A DNA stretch of 64,000 nt from Microbulbifer sp. SAOS-129_SWC (lineage in GTDB: Bacteria; Pseudomonadota; Gammaproteobacteria; Pseudomonadales; Cellvibrionaceae). Positions 1 through 7,692 of the stretch are shown here, piece after piece (position 1 is the first letter of the stretch; every line of letters starts with the position of its first letter). Below the pieces are notes generated by a model. That model saw only the letters and a program-made list of their open reading frames with translations. It made no database searches and had not been told where the DNA came from. The translations under genes were made by a program, and so were the position numbers. The stretch is from contig NZ_CP155567.1 of assembly GCF_039696035.1 (NCBI RefSeq), positions 1,793,001-1,857,000 of the forward strand. Direction: 5' to 3'.

Positions 1-640
1 GGGTTCGCTCACTTCGTATGAATTGTGGTGGCGGCGCCGCTGCCGGTAGCCGCTTGTTCAACAGCCTGTTCGGCAATCGTTCTCAAGCGGCTCCCGGCAA
101 CGGCGCCTGCGTGTCTTGTGTCCGGGTTCGCTCACTTCGTATGAATTGTGGTGGCGGCGCTGCTGCCGGTAGCCGCTTGTTCAACAGCCTTATCGGCAAT
201 CGTTTCTCAAACGGCTCCCGGCAGCGGCGCCTGCGCGTCTTGTATTCGGGTTGGCTCACTTCGTATGAATTGTGGTGGCGGCGCTGCTGCCGGTAGCCGC
301 TTGTTCAACAGCCTTATCGGCAATCGTTTCTCAAACGGCTCCCGGCAGCGGCGCCTGCGCGTCTTGTATTCGGGTTGGCTCACTTCGTATGACTTGCGGT
401 GGCGGCGCTGCTGCCGGTAGCCGCTTGTTCATCAGCCTTATCGGCAATCGTTTCTCAAACGGCTCCCGGCAGCGGCGTCTGCGCGTTGTGTGTCCGGGTT
501 TGCTCACTTCGCATCAATTGTGGTGGCGGTGCCGCTGCCGGTAGCCGCTTGTTCAACAGCCTGTTCGGCAATCGTTTCTCAAGCGGCTCCCGACAGCGGC
601 GCCTGCGCGTCGTGTGCATGAATCTTTGGTGGTGCGGTTG
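1..640. repeat. Tandem array of five ~124-bp units
   Basis: Units begin with GGGTTCGCTCACTTCGTATG or a close variant at 1, 124, 248, 372 and 496; the period is 124 bp (123 in the first unit, which lacks one T). A decayed sixth start lies near 620. Units differ by scattered substitutions. Because 124 is not a multiple of 3, the frame changes every unit, so this is not a protein repeat, although each unit gives short GC-rich open frames. The array starts at the window edge and may continue to the left. It ends against the 3' end of the helicase gene. Confidence 0.9.
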
Positions 641-643
641 TAA

Positions 644-2875
644 TCACACCAGAAACGGCGCCAGCTTGTCCCAGTCGAAGCGCCGCGTTTTCTTGTCGCT
701 GAACAGAATCTCCACCCGCTCATCTTCCCATTTGGTGACGCGTCCGTGGCCCAGCTTGCGGTGGCGGATGCCGTCGCCGAGTGCCGGTTTCTGCACAACC
801 GGGGGCGGTGCGTCGAGTTCCGGTCGGTAGTCGCAGGCCTCCATATACAGCACCGCCTGGCGGGATACCGGCACATTGCTGTGCAGGGTTTCCGGGCGCG
901 CGCGCAGCGCACCGTCGACGGCGGCGCACAGCGGCAGCTGCATCTCCTGCAAAAACAGCGACGGCTGCTGTTGCTCGTCGCCGGCTTCGTTCGACACCGG
1001 CGGCGCGAGTAAATAGAGCTGGCAGCGCGCGCGGGTCATGGCCACGTACAGCAGGCGTCGTTCGCTCTCCAGGGACGCGGGCGTGGAGAAGTCCCGCTGC
1101 GGCTGGTAGGGCATATGGTGCTGGGTCAGCGACGGGATGATCACCCGATCCCATTCCAGCCCCTTGGCCTGGTGCATGGTGGTGATCTGCACCGCATCGG
1201 CGGCGCTCTGCTCGCCCTCGCGGTGCTGGCGCTGCAGTTCCTGCAGGTGGGCCAGCGCATCGGCGGGGCGCTGCTTGAGGCGGTCCAGAAACTGGCAGAA
1301 GGCGAGAATGGTCTGCTGGCGCTCCTCGCCCTGCTGGCGGGTGAAACTGTCGTCGGCGATGCCGCTCAGGTAGTCCAGCTCGCCCAGCTGGCGGCGCAGC
1401 AGTTCACCGGCGAGGCCGCGCCAGTTTTCCATTTCGGTCAGTAGTGCGGCGCGCGTGCGCAGGCGCTTGATCTGCGGCTGGCTGAGGCTGTCGGGAATCA
1501 GCGCCATCAGGTTTGCGCCCCAGTTGCTATCCCGCTGCGCCAGCGCCTCGCACAGCGGCTCCAGTTGACGCCGCGCGATGCGGATATGCGGTGCGGTCAG
1601 CCATTCGTACAGGCCCTGGCGGCGCCGCGCCGGCGGCAGTTCGGCGAAGCGTCCGGAGGCGATGTTGAGGCTCCAGAACAGCGGCCGCAGTTCCCGCCGC
1701 GACAGCACCGTGTTGCGGCTGCCGGAACGGTAGGGGAGGTTGGCGGCGAGTAGTGCCAGTTCCAGCGGTGCGGATACGGACCACAGGCGCACCAGTACGG
1801 CGATGCGGTCCAGCGGCTCGCCCTGCTTTTGCGCGCGACGCAGGTGCTCTACCAGCCAGCGCGCTTCGTTGGCGGTGTGCACCAGCTCTATATCGGTCTG
1901 TCGCTCGCCGTCTGCGGACACGCAGAAGATATCCGCGCGCTCGCGGTTGTGGGCGATAAAGTGGTTGGCGGCCAGCGACAGCTGGTTTCCGTAGCGGAAG
2001 GTGCGGCTCAACTGGTAGACATTCGACGGCGGAAAGTCGCCATCGAAAAACTTGAGCAGGAAGTCCGGCTTGGAGCCGCGCCACTCGTAGATGGTCTGGT
2101 CCGGATCGCCGATGGCGATGACGTTGCAGTTGTGTTTTACCGGGCGGCCGTAGAGTACCCGCAGCAGGAAGTGCTGCACCTCGTTGATGTCCTGGTACTC
2201 GTCGACGAGGATATCCTCGTAGTGGCCGCCGTACTGGTCGGCCATTGCCGGCTCCATGCTCAGCAGCGTGGCCGGGTCGTAGATCAGGTCGGCGTAGGTG
2301 ACCGCGCGGCGCTCGCGCCGCCAGTCCTCGAAGTGGCGGAACACCTTGAGGAAATAGAAATACTCGTCGCTGAGTTTGAGTTCGCGGAAGGCGCTCAGGT
2401 CGCCGCCGAGAATCGTCTTGGTGTAATCGATAAACAGTTCCACTGCCTCGATTTCCGACTGCTTGCGCGCGCGGATATCCTCCAGCTCCGCCGGCGGCGC
2501 GCAGGCCTCGATGGATTTCCAGATCTGCAGTTGTATCGTCGACTGTGGCAGGGGTTTGAGCTCAGCCGGAGCGATATGCCGGTTGGCGATCATCCGCTGG
2601 TAGAGGCGGTAGCCGAGGCTGTGGAAAGTGTGCACCGCCGGCGTCGCGCGGCCGTCGAGCAGCTGTTGCAGGCGCTGCTCGAAATCCTCGCGGGCACCGC
2701 GGTTGTACATCAGCACCAGCATGCGCCCGGCGCTGGTGCCGGCGTCGAGGCGGTTGCGCACATAATGCAGCAGCGCGGTAGTCTTGCCGGAGCCGGCCAC
2801 GGCGATGATCTTGGCGTGGCCGCCGGGGTGGTCGGCAATGGCCTGCTGTTCTTCCGTAAGCGCGCTCGCGTGCAT
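644..2875 (-). CDS. UvrD/Rep-family ATP-dependent DNA helicase (superfamily 1)
   Basis: A 743-residue SF1A helicase expected to unwind DNA 3'-5' in repair or fork processing. The Walker A motif AVAGSGKTT is at about residues 25-33. The Walker B region LVDEYQD is followed by GDPDQTIYEWRG (motif III region) and an arginine motif LSRTFRYG. Motif V is HQAKGLEWD and motif VI is YVAMTRA. The last ~45 residues (GIRHRKLGHGRVTKW...) resemble the Tudor-like C-terminal tail of UvrD/PcrA that contacts RNA polymerase. It is close to the length of UvrD (~720), but the sequence between motifs is divergent, so I do not call it uvrD. It stands alone, with no partner nuclease gene adjacent. The start at 2875 gives a normal N-terminal Q-motif (LTEEQQAIADHPGG). 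Confidence 0.9.
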   Translation of the reverse strand: MHASALTEEQQAIADHPGGHAKIIAVAGSGKTTALLHYVRNRLDAGTSAGRMLVLMYNRGAREDFEQRLQQLLDGRATPAVHTFHSLGYRLYQRMIANRHIAPAELKPLPQSTIQLQIWKSIEACAPPAELEDIRARKQSEIEAVELFIDYTKTILGGDLSAFRELKLSDEYFYFLKVFRHFEDWRRERRAVTYADLIYDPATLLSMEPAMADQYGGHYEDILVDEYQDINEVQHFLLRVLYGRPVKHNCNVIAIGDPDQTIYEWRGSKPDFLLKFFDGDFPPSNVYQLSRTFRYGNQLSLAANHFIAHNRERADIFCVSADGERQTDIELVHTANEARWLVEHLRRAQKQGEPLDRIAVLVRLWSVSAPLELALLAANLPYRSGSRNTVLSRRELRPLFWSLNIASGRFAELPPARRRQGLYEWLTAPHIRIARRQLEPLCEALAQRDSNWGANLMALIPDSLSQPQIKRLRTRAALLTEMENWRGLAGELLRRQLGELDYLSGIADDSFTRQQGEERQQTILAFCQFLDRLKQRPADALAHLQELQRQHREGEQSAADAVQITTMHQAKGLEWDRVIIPSLTQHHMPYQPQRDFSTPASLESERRLLYVAMTRARCQLYLLAPPVSNEAGDEQQQPSLFLQEMQLPLCAAVDGALRARPETLHSNVPVSRQAVLYMEACDYRPELDAPPPVVQKPALGDGIRHRKLGHGRVTKWEDERVEILFSDKKTRRFDWDKLAPFLV

Positions 2876-2984
2876 GAAACCGCCTGCTCAAATACTGGAT
2901 ATTTTGCCAGTATCCGGCAGTGGTGGACAAGAGGCGAACAGGAGGCAAACAAGGGTCGAGCAAATGGTGAGGCGCGGGATACGC

Positions 2985-4739
2985 TCAGGCACTCCCGGTG
3001 GCCGGGCTTTCGTCCCCCGTGTTCGCGGTGTCGCCGCTATCGCCATGGCGCAGTGCCAGTTCGGCGATATACGACGACAGGAAAACCCGCCCGGTCAGTT
3101 CTTCCAGCAGCCGCGAGCGCCCCAGCCGGTCCAGTACCGGTCCCTTCACCTCCGACAGGTGCAGGCGGATGTTGCGCTCGTGCAGGTCGCGGTTGACCTG
3201 CTGCAGCCGCTCCAGCGCCGTGCCATCGATGCGGCTCACCGAAGACAGGATCATCACCAGGTCGCGCACCTGCGGGTGGCGTTTCAGCTCGCTCAGCAGG
3301 CGCTCTTCCACCGCGCTGATATTGCTGAAGAACAGGCTTTCGTCGATGCGCAGGAAGAGGATTTTCGGCTGTGTCTCCACGGTGTGGCGCAGCACGTTGC
3401 GGAAGTGTTCGGTGCCGGGCACGCGTCCGACCACGGCGATATGCGGCCGGCTGCTGCGCCAGATCAGTGTGGCGAAAGACAGTCCCACCCCCAGGCCGAT
3501 ACCGGCCTCCACCCCGAACAGCAGTACCCCGAGAAAAGTGCCGGCCATCGCCAGGCCGTCGGTGCGGTCGTAGCGCCAGTTGTGCAGGAAACCGCGCAGA
3601 TCCACCAGTCCGGCGGACGCGACGATGATCGTCGCCGCCAGCACCGTTCGCGGCAGCTCGCTGAACAGGCCGGTAACGAACAGCAGTACCAGCGCCATCA
3701 GGCCCGCGGTAATCACGCCGCTGAACGGCGACATAGCACCGCCCTCGTCGTTGATCGCCGTGCGCGCAAAGCTGCCGGTCACGGCAAAACCGCCGGAAAA
3801 GGCGCTCAACAGGTTGGCGGCACCGAGGCCGCGCAGTTCCGCATCGGCATTCAGGCGTTGGCCGCGGCGCAGGGCGATGGCGTGCGCGATCGACAGACTC
3901 TCGACAAACCCCAGCAGGGCAATGATCAGCGACGGCAGCAGCAGCCGGTAGGCCAGGTGCCAGTCCAATGGTGGCAGTTGCAGTGGTGGCAGCCCCGGGG
4001 GAATGGCGCCCACCACGGCCAGTTGTTTATTCCAGTGAAAGACGTGCGTGAGTGCGATGGCCAGCAGTACCACCAGCATTGGTGCCAGCCGCGCTAGCAG
4101 ATTGGCGGTGTGTTCGCCGACGCCGAGTTTGTGTAACACTGGCGCCAGAGCAAATTTTGCCGCCAGTAAAACCAATACCGCGCCAATACCGACCGCAGCG
4201 GTCTGCACTGCGGTGGCGGGCAGGTGTTCGACGGTGCTGATAAACAGCTGTAACGCCGTGTGGCCGTCGCTGTCGATGCCCAGCAGCGGGCTGAGCTGGC
4301 CGACCATGATCAGCACCGCCGCGCCGGACACGAAGCCGTGGATCACCGGGTGGCTCAACAGGTTGGACAGGGCGCCGAGGCGCAGCATGCCCATCACCAG
4401 CAGAAAGATGCCACTCAGTGCAGCGAGCAGGATGGCCCCGGCGAGATATTCGGCGCTGCCGGGCGCTGCGATCGGCGCCAGGGCTGATGCGGTCATCAGC
4501 GCCAGCACCGCCACCGGCCCTACTGACAGCACCGGGCTGGAACCGAACAGTGCGTAGCCGAGCAGTGGTAGCAGGCTGGCGTAGAGGCCGATATGTGGCG
4601 GCAGTCCCGCCAGGGCGGCGTAGGCCAGCGCCTGCGGCACCAGCATCATTGTGGCCACCAGCGCGGCAATCGCATCCCCCGCCAGCCACTGGCGCCGGTA
4701 GCCTGTCACCCAGTCGGGAATGAATTTGCTCAATCGCAT
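2985..4739 (-). CDS. SulP-family anion transporter with STAS domain (first copy)
   Basis: A 584-residue inner-membrane permease of the SulP/SLC26 family, which carries sulfate, bicarbonate or related anions. The N-terminal PQALAYAALAGLPPHIGLYA is the SulP signature, about 10-12 hydrophobic helices follow, and a cytoplasmic STAS domain fills the last ~130 residues (LRIDESLFFSNISAVEERL). I chose the ATG at 4739 (MRLSKFIPDW) because upstream codons run into low-complexity sequence. A second SulP lies at 7693-9456, so the persulfide module is flanked by two paralogues. The cargo cannot be told from sequence; the context suggests export or import of sulfite or sulfate produced by sulfide oxidation. 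Confidence 0.9.
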   Translation of the reverse strand: MRLSKFIPDWVTGYRRQWLAGDAIAALVATMMLVPQALAYAALAGLPPHIGLYASLLPLLGYALFGSSPVLSVGPVAVLALMTASALAPIAAPGSAEYLAGAILLAALSGIFLLVMGMLRLGALSNLLSHPVIHGFVSGAAVLIMVGQLSPLLGIDSDGHTALQLFISTVEHLPATAVQTAAVGIGAVLVLLAAKFALAPVLHKLGVGEHTANLLARLAPMLVVLLAIALTHVFHWNKQLAVVGAIPPGLPPLQLPPLDWHLAYRLLLPSLIIALLGFVESLSIAHAIALRRGQRLNADAELRGLGAANLLSAFSGGFAVTGSFARTAINDEGGAMSPFSGVITAGLMALVLLFVTGLFSELPRTVLAATIIVASAGLVDLRGFLHNWRYDRTDGLAMAGTFLGVLLFGVEAGIGLGVGLSFATLIWRSSRPHIAVVGRVPGTEHFRNVLRHTVETQPKILFLRIDESLFFSNISAVEERLLSELKRHPQVRDLVMILSSVSRIDGTALERLQQVNRDLHERNIRLHLSEVKGPVLDRLGRSRLLEELTGRVFLSSYIAELALRHGDSGDTANTGDESPATGSA

Positions 4740-4830
4740 CAGCGCATGGATTCCTTGGTGCTGACCGCGGCCGCGGCGTCCGTTCATCGCTGTTTGAAAA
4801 GAAAGATAGACGGGTTTCCGCAGGGATTGT

Positions 4831-4930
4831 GGAACAGCCCCGAGCACAATGGAACAGCCCTGAGTGTAAGGGAGCAGCCCTGAGCGTAATGGACCAGCCC
4901 TGAGCGTAATGGATCAGCCCTGAGCGTGAT
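4831..4930. repeat. Five 20-bp direct repeats upstream of sulP
   Basis: Five exact-length 20-bp units start at 4831, 4851, 4871, 4891 and 4911, with consensus GGANCAGCCCTGAGCGTAAT. Units 3-5 are nearly identical and units 1-2 are more divergent. The repeat lies between the first sulP start (4739) and the end of the YeeE-like gene (5014). It may be a tandem duplication or a set of iterated protein-binding sites; two helical turns of spacing would put every site on the same DNA face. Confidence 0.9.
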
Positions 4931-5013
4931 GGCACCGGGAATGCGGAAGGCGATGGCGGGGAAAGCCGGCACAGGGGAGGACCGGGCGGCGAGGGCCGCC
5001 CGGGGGGATCAAA

Positions 5014-5439
5014 TCAGCCGTCGGTACGCCGGTCGACAACCGAGAACAACAACATGCCCACCAGCATCGCTGCGGTAAACACCAGCGCCTTGGGTTCACC
5101 GGCGCCGCTGGCTACCACGGCCGGCCCCGGGCAGAAGCCGGCCAGGCCCCAGCCGATACCGAACAGCAGGGCGCCGAGCACCAGCGGGCGGTCGATATCG
5201 CGGCTCGTGGGAATCTGCATCTGTTCGCCCAGCAGGCTGCGGCCGCGGCGACCGGCAATAAAGAATACCGGCAGGCCCACGGCGATGGCGCCGGCCATTA
5301 CGAGGGCCAGGGAGGGATCCCAGTTGCCGAACAGGTCGAGGAAGCCCAGCACTTTCTCCGGGTTGGCCATACCGGACAGCAGCAGACCGAAACCGAACAG
5401 CAGGCCGGAGATCAGGGCGGTAATCGTGGTTTTTTTCAT
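5014..5439 (-). CDS. YeeE/YedE-family sulfur-compound transporter, half unit (DUF6691-like)
   Basis: A 141-residue membrane protein with four hydrophobic segments and the motif GFCPGPAVV, typical of the second half of split YeeE/YedE transporters (thiosulfate or sulfur-compound uptake, TsuA/PmpB type). The ATG at 5439 (MKKTTITALISG) is used because it begins the conserved first helix; an upstream in-frame ATG at 5484 lies inside the neighbouring gene. It follows the other half-transporter with only a few bases between them, so the two are cotranscribed and probably form one pore. The pair sits directly under the ArsR-family repressor, as in BigR-type sulfide operons. Confidence 0.85.
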   Translation of the reverse strand: MKKTTITALISGLLFGFGLLLSGMANPEKVLGFLDLFGNWDPSLALVMAGAIAVGLPVFFIAGRRGRSLLGEQMQIPTSRDIDRPLVLGALLFGIGWGLAGFCPGPAVVASGAGEPKALVFTAAMLVGMLLFSVVDRRTDG

Positions 5440-5443
5440 CAGC

Positions 5444-5878
5444 TCAGACTCCCAGCAGATGGCGGACGACAAAGACGGTGACAAAGCCCGCGCCCATAAA
5501 CAGCAGCGTGGCCACCAGCGAGCGCGGCGACAGACGCGACAGGCCGCAGACGCCGTGGCCGCTGGTGCAGCCGGAGCCGTAACGGGTGCCGATGCCTACC
5601 AGCAGGCCGGCGGCAATCAGCAGGGGGTAGCCGGCCTCGATATGGATCGGCGGCAGGTTGTGAAACAGCAGCCACAGCACCGGCGCGGCCACCAGGCCGA
5701 CCGTGAAGGCGAGACGCCAACCGGTTTCGCCCGGCGTGCGGGTCAGCAGGCCACCGAGAATTCCGGAGATACCGGCGATGCGGCCGTTCAGCAACAGCAA
5801 CACCGCGGTCGCCAGGCCGATCAGGGCCCCGCCGGCGAGGGCGGAATAGGGGGTGAATGCAGTCCAGTCGATGGTCAT
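5444..5878 (-). CDS. YeeE/YedE-family sulfur-compound transporter, half unit
   Basis: A 144-residue polytopic membrane protein carrying the signature GSGCTSGHGVCG, whose cysteines are the proposed relay for thiosulfate or persulfide in the YeeE family. It is the N-terminal-type half; the C-terminal-type half with GFCPGP is encoded immediately downstream. The full-length single-chain relatives are ~350 residues, so this is a natural split version rather than a truncation. It lies 9 bp after the repressor gene, so the three minus-strand genes form one operon (repressor, half A, half B). Confidence 0.87.
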   Translation of the reverse strand: MTIDWTAFTPYSALAGGALIGLATAVLLLLNGRIAGISGILGGLLTRTPGETGWRLAFTVGLVAAPVLWLLFHNLPPIHIEAGYPLLIAAGLLVGIGTRYGSGCTSGHGVCGLSRLSPRSLVATLLFMGAGFVTVFVVRHLLGV

Positions 5879-5887
5879 TTGTGGTGA

Positions 5888-6202
5888 TTACTCCGCACAG
5901 TACAGTTGATAAAGAGTTTGTAGCAGGGCCAGGACGCGCTGGTCGGCCACCCGATAGTAAATGTTCTTGCCGTCGCGGCGAGTGGTGACCAGGCCCTCGC
6001 GGCGCAGCACACCCAGCTGCTGGGACAGGCTCGGCTGGCGAATATCCAGTCGCGTCTCGATCTCGCCGACACACAGCTCCTCCTGGCTCAGCTGGCACAG
6101 CAGCATCAGCCGGTCAGGATTGCCCAGGGAGCGCAGCATCAATGCCGCTTCCCCGGCGGATGCGCGCATCCGCTCAAGGCTGATTTCGGTGGTGTCGGTC
6201 AT
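5888..6202 (-). CDS. ArsR-family persulfide-responsive repressor (BigR/SqrR type)
   Basis: A 104-residue winged-helix regulator from the ATG at 6202 (MTDTTEISLERM). The recognition helix region is QPSLSQQLGVLRREGLV and the wing is TRRDGKNIYYRV. Two cysteines, one in LMLLCQL and one in LYQLYC near the C-terminus, are 66 residues apart, the same spacing as the sulfur-sensing pair of BigR (Cys42/Cys108) and SqrR (Cys41/Cys107). A third cysteine is in EELCVGE. No metal-site pattern of classical ArsR (CxCxxC) is present. An upstream ATG at 6226 is less likely because it sits inside the dyad that probably is the operator. It is expected to repress both arms of the module until persulfide forms. Confidence 0.87.
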   Translation of the reverse strand: MTDTTEISLERMRASAGEAALMLRSLGNPDRLMLLCQLSQEELCVGEIETRLDIRQPSLSQQLGVLRREGLVTTRRDGKNIYYRVADQRVLALLQTLYQLYCAE

Positions 6203-6214
6203 GGTCGGGTCACC

Positions 6215-6235
6215 ATTCAGATACATTAGCTGAAT
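6215..6235. promoter_or_regulatory. Candidate BigR-type operator (inverted repeat ATTCAG-N9-CTGAAT)
   Basis: A perfect 6-bp inverted repeat, ATTCAG at 6215-6220 and CTGAAT at 6230-6235, with a 9-bp spacer. It overlaps the presumed transcription start of the repressor operon and lies just upstream of the -35 element facing the hydrolase. Known SqrR/BigR sites have ATTC/GAAT half sites, so this is a good operator candidate. Confidence 0.6.
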
Positions 6236-6237
6236 AC

Positions 6238-6265
6238 ATTATATTGATTTATATATTATCGACAA
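6238..6265 (-). promoter_or_regulatory. Sigma-70-like promoter for the repressor/YeeE operon
   Basis: Read on the minus strand, TTGTCG (6260-6265) is followed after 16 bp by a consensus TATAAT (-10, at 6238-6243). The start of transcription would fall inside the dyad at 6215-6235. Confidence 0.55.
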
Positions 6266-6272
6266 GTATATT
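6244..6272 (+). promoter_or_regulatory. Sigma-70-like promoter for the persulfide hydrolase operon
   Basis: TTGATT (6244-6249), a 17-bp spacer and TATATT (6267-6272) lie about 20 bp before the AGGAG ribosome-binding site at 6292-6296. It overlaps the opposite-facing promoter, so the two arms share about 30 bp of control DNA. Confidence 0.55.
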
Positions 6273-6305
6273 GTGGTCAGACAGAATGATTAGGAGAGGC
6301 AAGTG

Positions 6306-7184
6306 ATGTCAGCCAACAAGCCTGTTGCCCAGGTGCAGTCGTTCCTGGACCAGGATACCGAGACCTGGAGTTACGTGGTGTACGACCGCAGCGGCGGCAC
6401 TGCCGCAGTGATCGACGCCGTACTCAATTACGATGCCGCCTCCGGTCACACCAGCACCGAGGGCGCCGAGGCCATCATCGCTTTCCTGCGCGCGGAGAAC
6501 CTGAGCGTAGAGTGGATTCTCGAGACCCACGCCCACGCCGACCACCTGTCGGCGGCGCCGTTTATCCGCGATCAGGTCGGTGGCAAGATTGCCATCGGTG
6601 ATCATATCCGCCAGGTGCAGGACATCTTCCACGAAGTGTTCAACCTGGAGAAGGAGTTCCTGGTGGACGGCAGTCAGTTCGATCACCTGTTTCACGATGG
6701 TGACACCGTCAACATTGGCGAGCTGGAAGCGCGCGTGATCTATTCCCCCGGCCACACGCCGGCGGATATGGCCTGGCTGATCGGCGATGCGCTGTTTGTC
6801 GGCGATACGCTGTTTATGCCCGATGTGGGCAGTGCCCGCTGCGACTTCCCCGGCGGCGATGCGTCGACCCTGTACCGTTCGGCGCAAAAGCTGTTGCAGC
6901 TGCCGCAAGACACGCGCATGTTCATGTGTCACGACTACCCGCCCAACGGCGAGCGCGAGCACCGTTGCGAGACCAGCGTCGGTGAACAGAAGCGCAACAA
7001 TATCCACCTGCACGACGGCGTCAGCGAGGCGGAATTCGTGGCCATGCGTGAAAAGCGCGACGCGACCCTGGGTATGCCGCGGCTGATTATTCCGTCGATC
7101 CAGGTCAATATCCGCGCCGGACAGATGCCGCCGGCGGAAGACAACGGCACCGTTTACCTGAAAGTGCCGATCAACAAATTGTAA
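6306..7184 (+). CDS. Metallo-beta-lactamase-fold persulfide dioxygenase-like hydrolase (Blh/ETHE1 family)
   Basis: A 292-residue protein with the metal motif THAHADH (near residue 78), a later histidine in SPGHTPADM, an aspartate in FVGDTLFMPD and a histidine in MCHDYPP. This is the pattern of the mononuclear-iron persulfide dioxygenases (ETHE1, Blh), which oxidise glutathione persulfide to sulfite. The start may be the GTG at 6303 or the ATG at 6306; both are well placed after AGGAG (6292-6296). It is the first gene of the plus-strand arm, followed by the DUF442 protein and SulP, an arrangement known from BigR regulons. Confidence 0.88.
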   Translation: MSANKPVAQVQSFLDQDTETWSYVVYDRSGGTAAVIDAVLNYDAASGHTSTEGAEAIIAFLRAENLSVEWILETHAHADHLSAAPFIRDQVGGKIAIGDHIRQVQDIFHEVFNLEKEFLVDGSQFDHLFHDGDTVNIGELEARVIYSPGHTPADMAWLIGDALFVGDTLFMPDVGSARCDFPGGDASTLYRSAQKLLQLPQDTRMFMCHDYPPNGEREHRCETSVGEQKRNNIHLHDGVSEAEFVAMREKRDATLGMPRLIIPSIQVNIRAGQMPPAEDNGTVYLKVPINKL

Positions 7185-7221
7185 TTATGCCGCGCCGCCC
7201 GGCGGCGCCTGCGAGGTAACC

Positions 7222-7638
7222 ATGAACCGCAAACAACTGGATGAACAGGTCAGCGTGTCGGAACAGTTCAGCTGTGACCAGATGGCGCTGCTCGCCGATG
7301 CCGGCGTGGAAGTGGTGGTGTGCAATCGCCCGGAAGGCGAGACCGAAGATCAGCCCTCCCATGCCGAGATGCGCGCCGCTGCCGCTGAACACGGATTGGA
7401 ATTTGTCGCCATCCCGTTTCCCCCCGGACAGATGACCGCGGCGCACTGCCGCGAATTCGCCGAGCTGCTGGCACAGGGCAAGAAGCTGCACGCGTTTTGC
7501 CGCACCGGCAATCGCGCCTGCAATGTATGGGCCGCGGCCCGGGTGCAGGCCGATGCGGACAAGCAAGCCCTGCTGGCCAGTGCCCGCGATGCGGGATTTG
7601 ATATCAGCGGTGTGCTGGTCGCCTTCGATCCGGAGTGA
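7222..7638 (+). CDS. DUF442/TIGR01244 family protein, rhodanese/phosphatase-like
   Basis: A 138-residue cytoplasmic protein. The active-site loop HAFCRTGNRA has a nucleophilic Cys followed by four residues and Arg, the six-residue loop length seen in rhodaneses rather than the longer loop of tyrosine phosphatases. In Blh-type proteins of other bacteria this domain is fused to the N-terminus of the metallo-beta-lactamase; here it is a separate gene 37 bp after it. It probably moves sulfane sulfur to or from the dioxygenase. Phosphatase activity is the alternative. Confidence 0.82.
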   Translation: MNRKQLDEQVSVSEQFSCDQMALLADAGVEVVVCNRPEGETEDQPSHAEMRAAAAEHGLEFVAIPFPPGQMTAAHCREFAELLAQGKKLHAFCRTGNRACNVWAAARVQADADKQALLASARDAGFDISGVLVAFDPE

Positions 7639-7692
7639 GCCCGTGCCCGGCCGCCGCCGGGCCGCTCTCCGCACTAACGGAAAACCCCAAGC

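Noticed and set aside
1..620. Tandem repeats as a CRISPR array or repeat protein
   Set aside because: Units are 124 bp of contiguous repeat without unique spacers, and the period is not a multiple of three.
637..646. Ter site beside the helicase gene
   Set aside because: Ten-base match with one mismatch in 64 kb can occur by chance and lies far from the Tus homologue; kept only as a remark.
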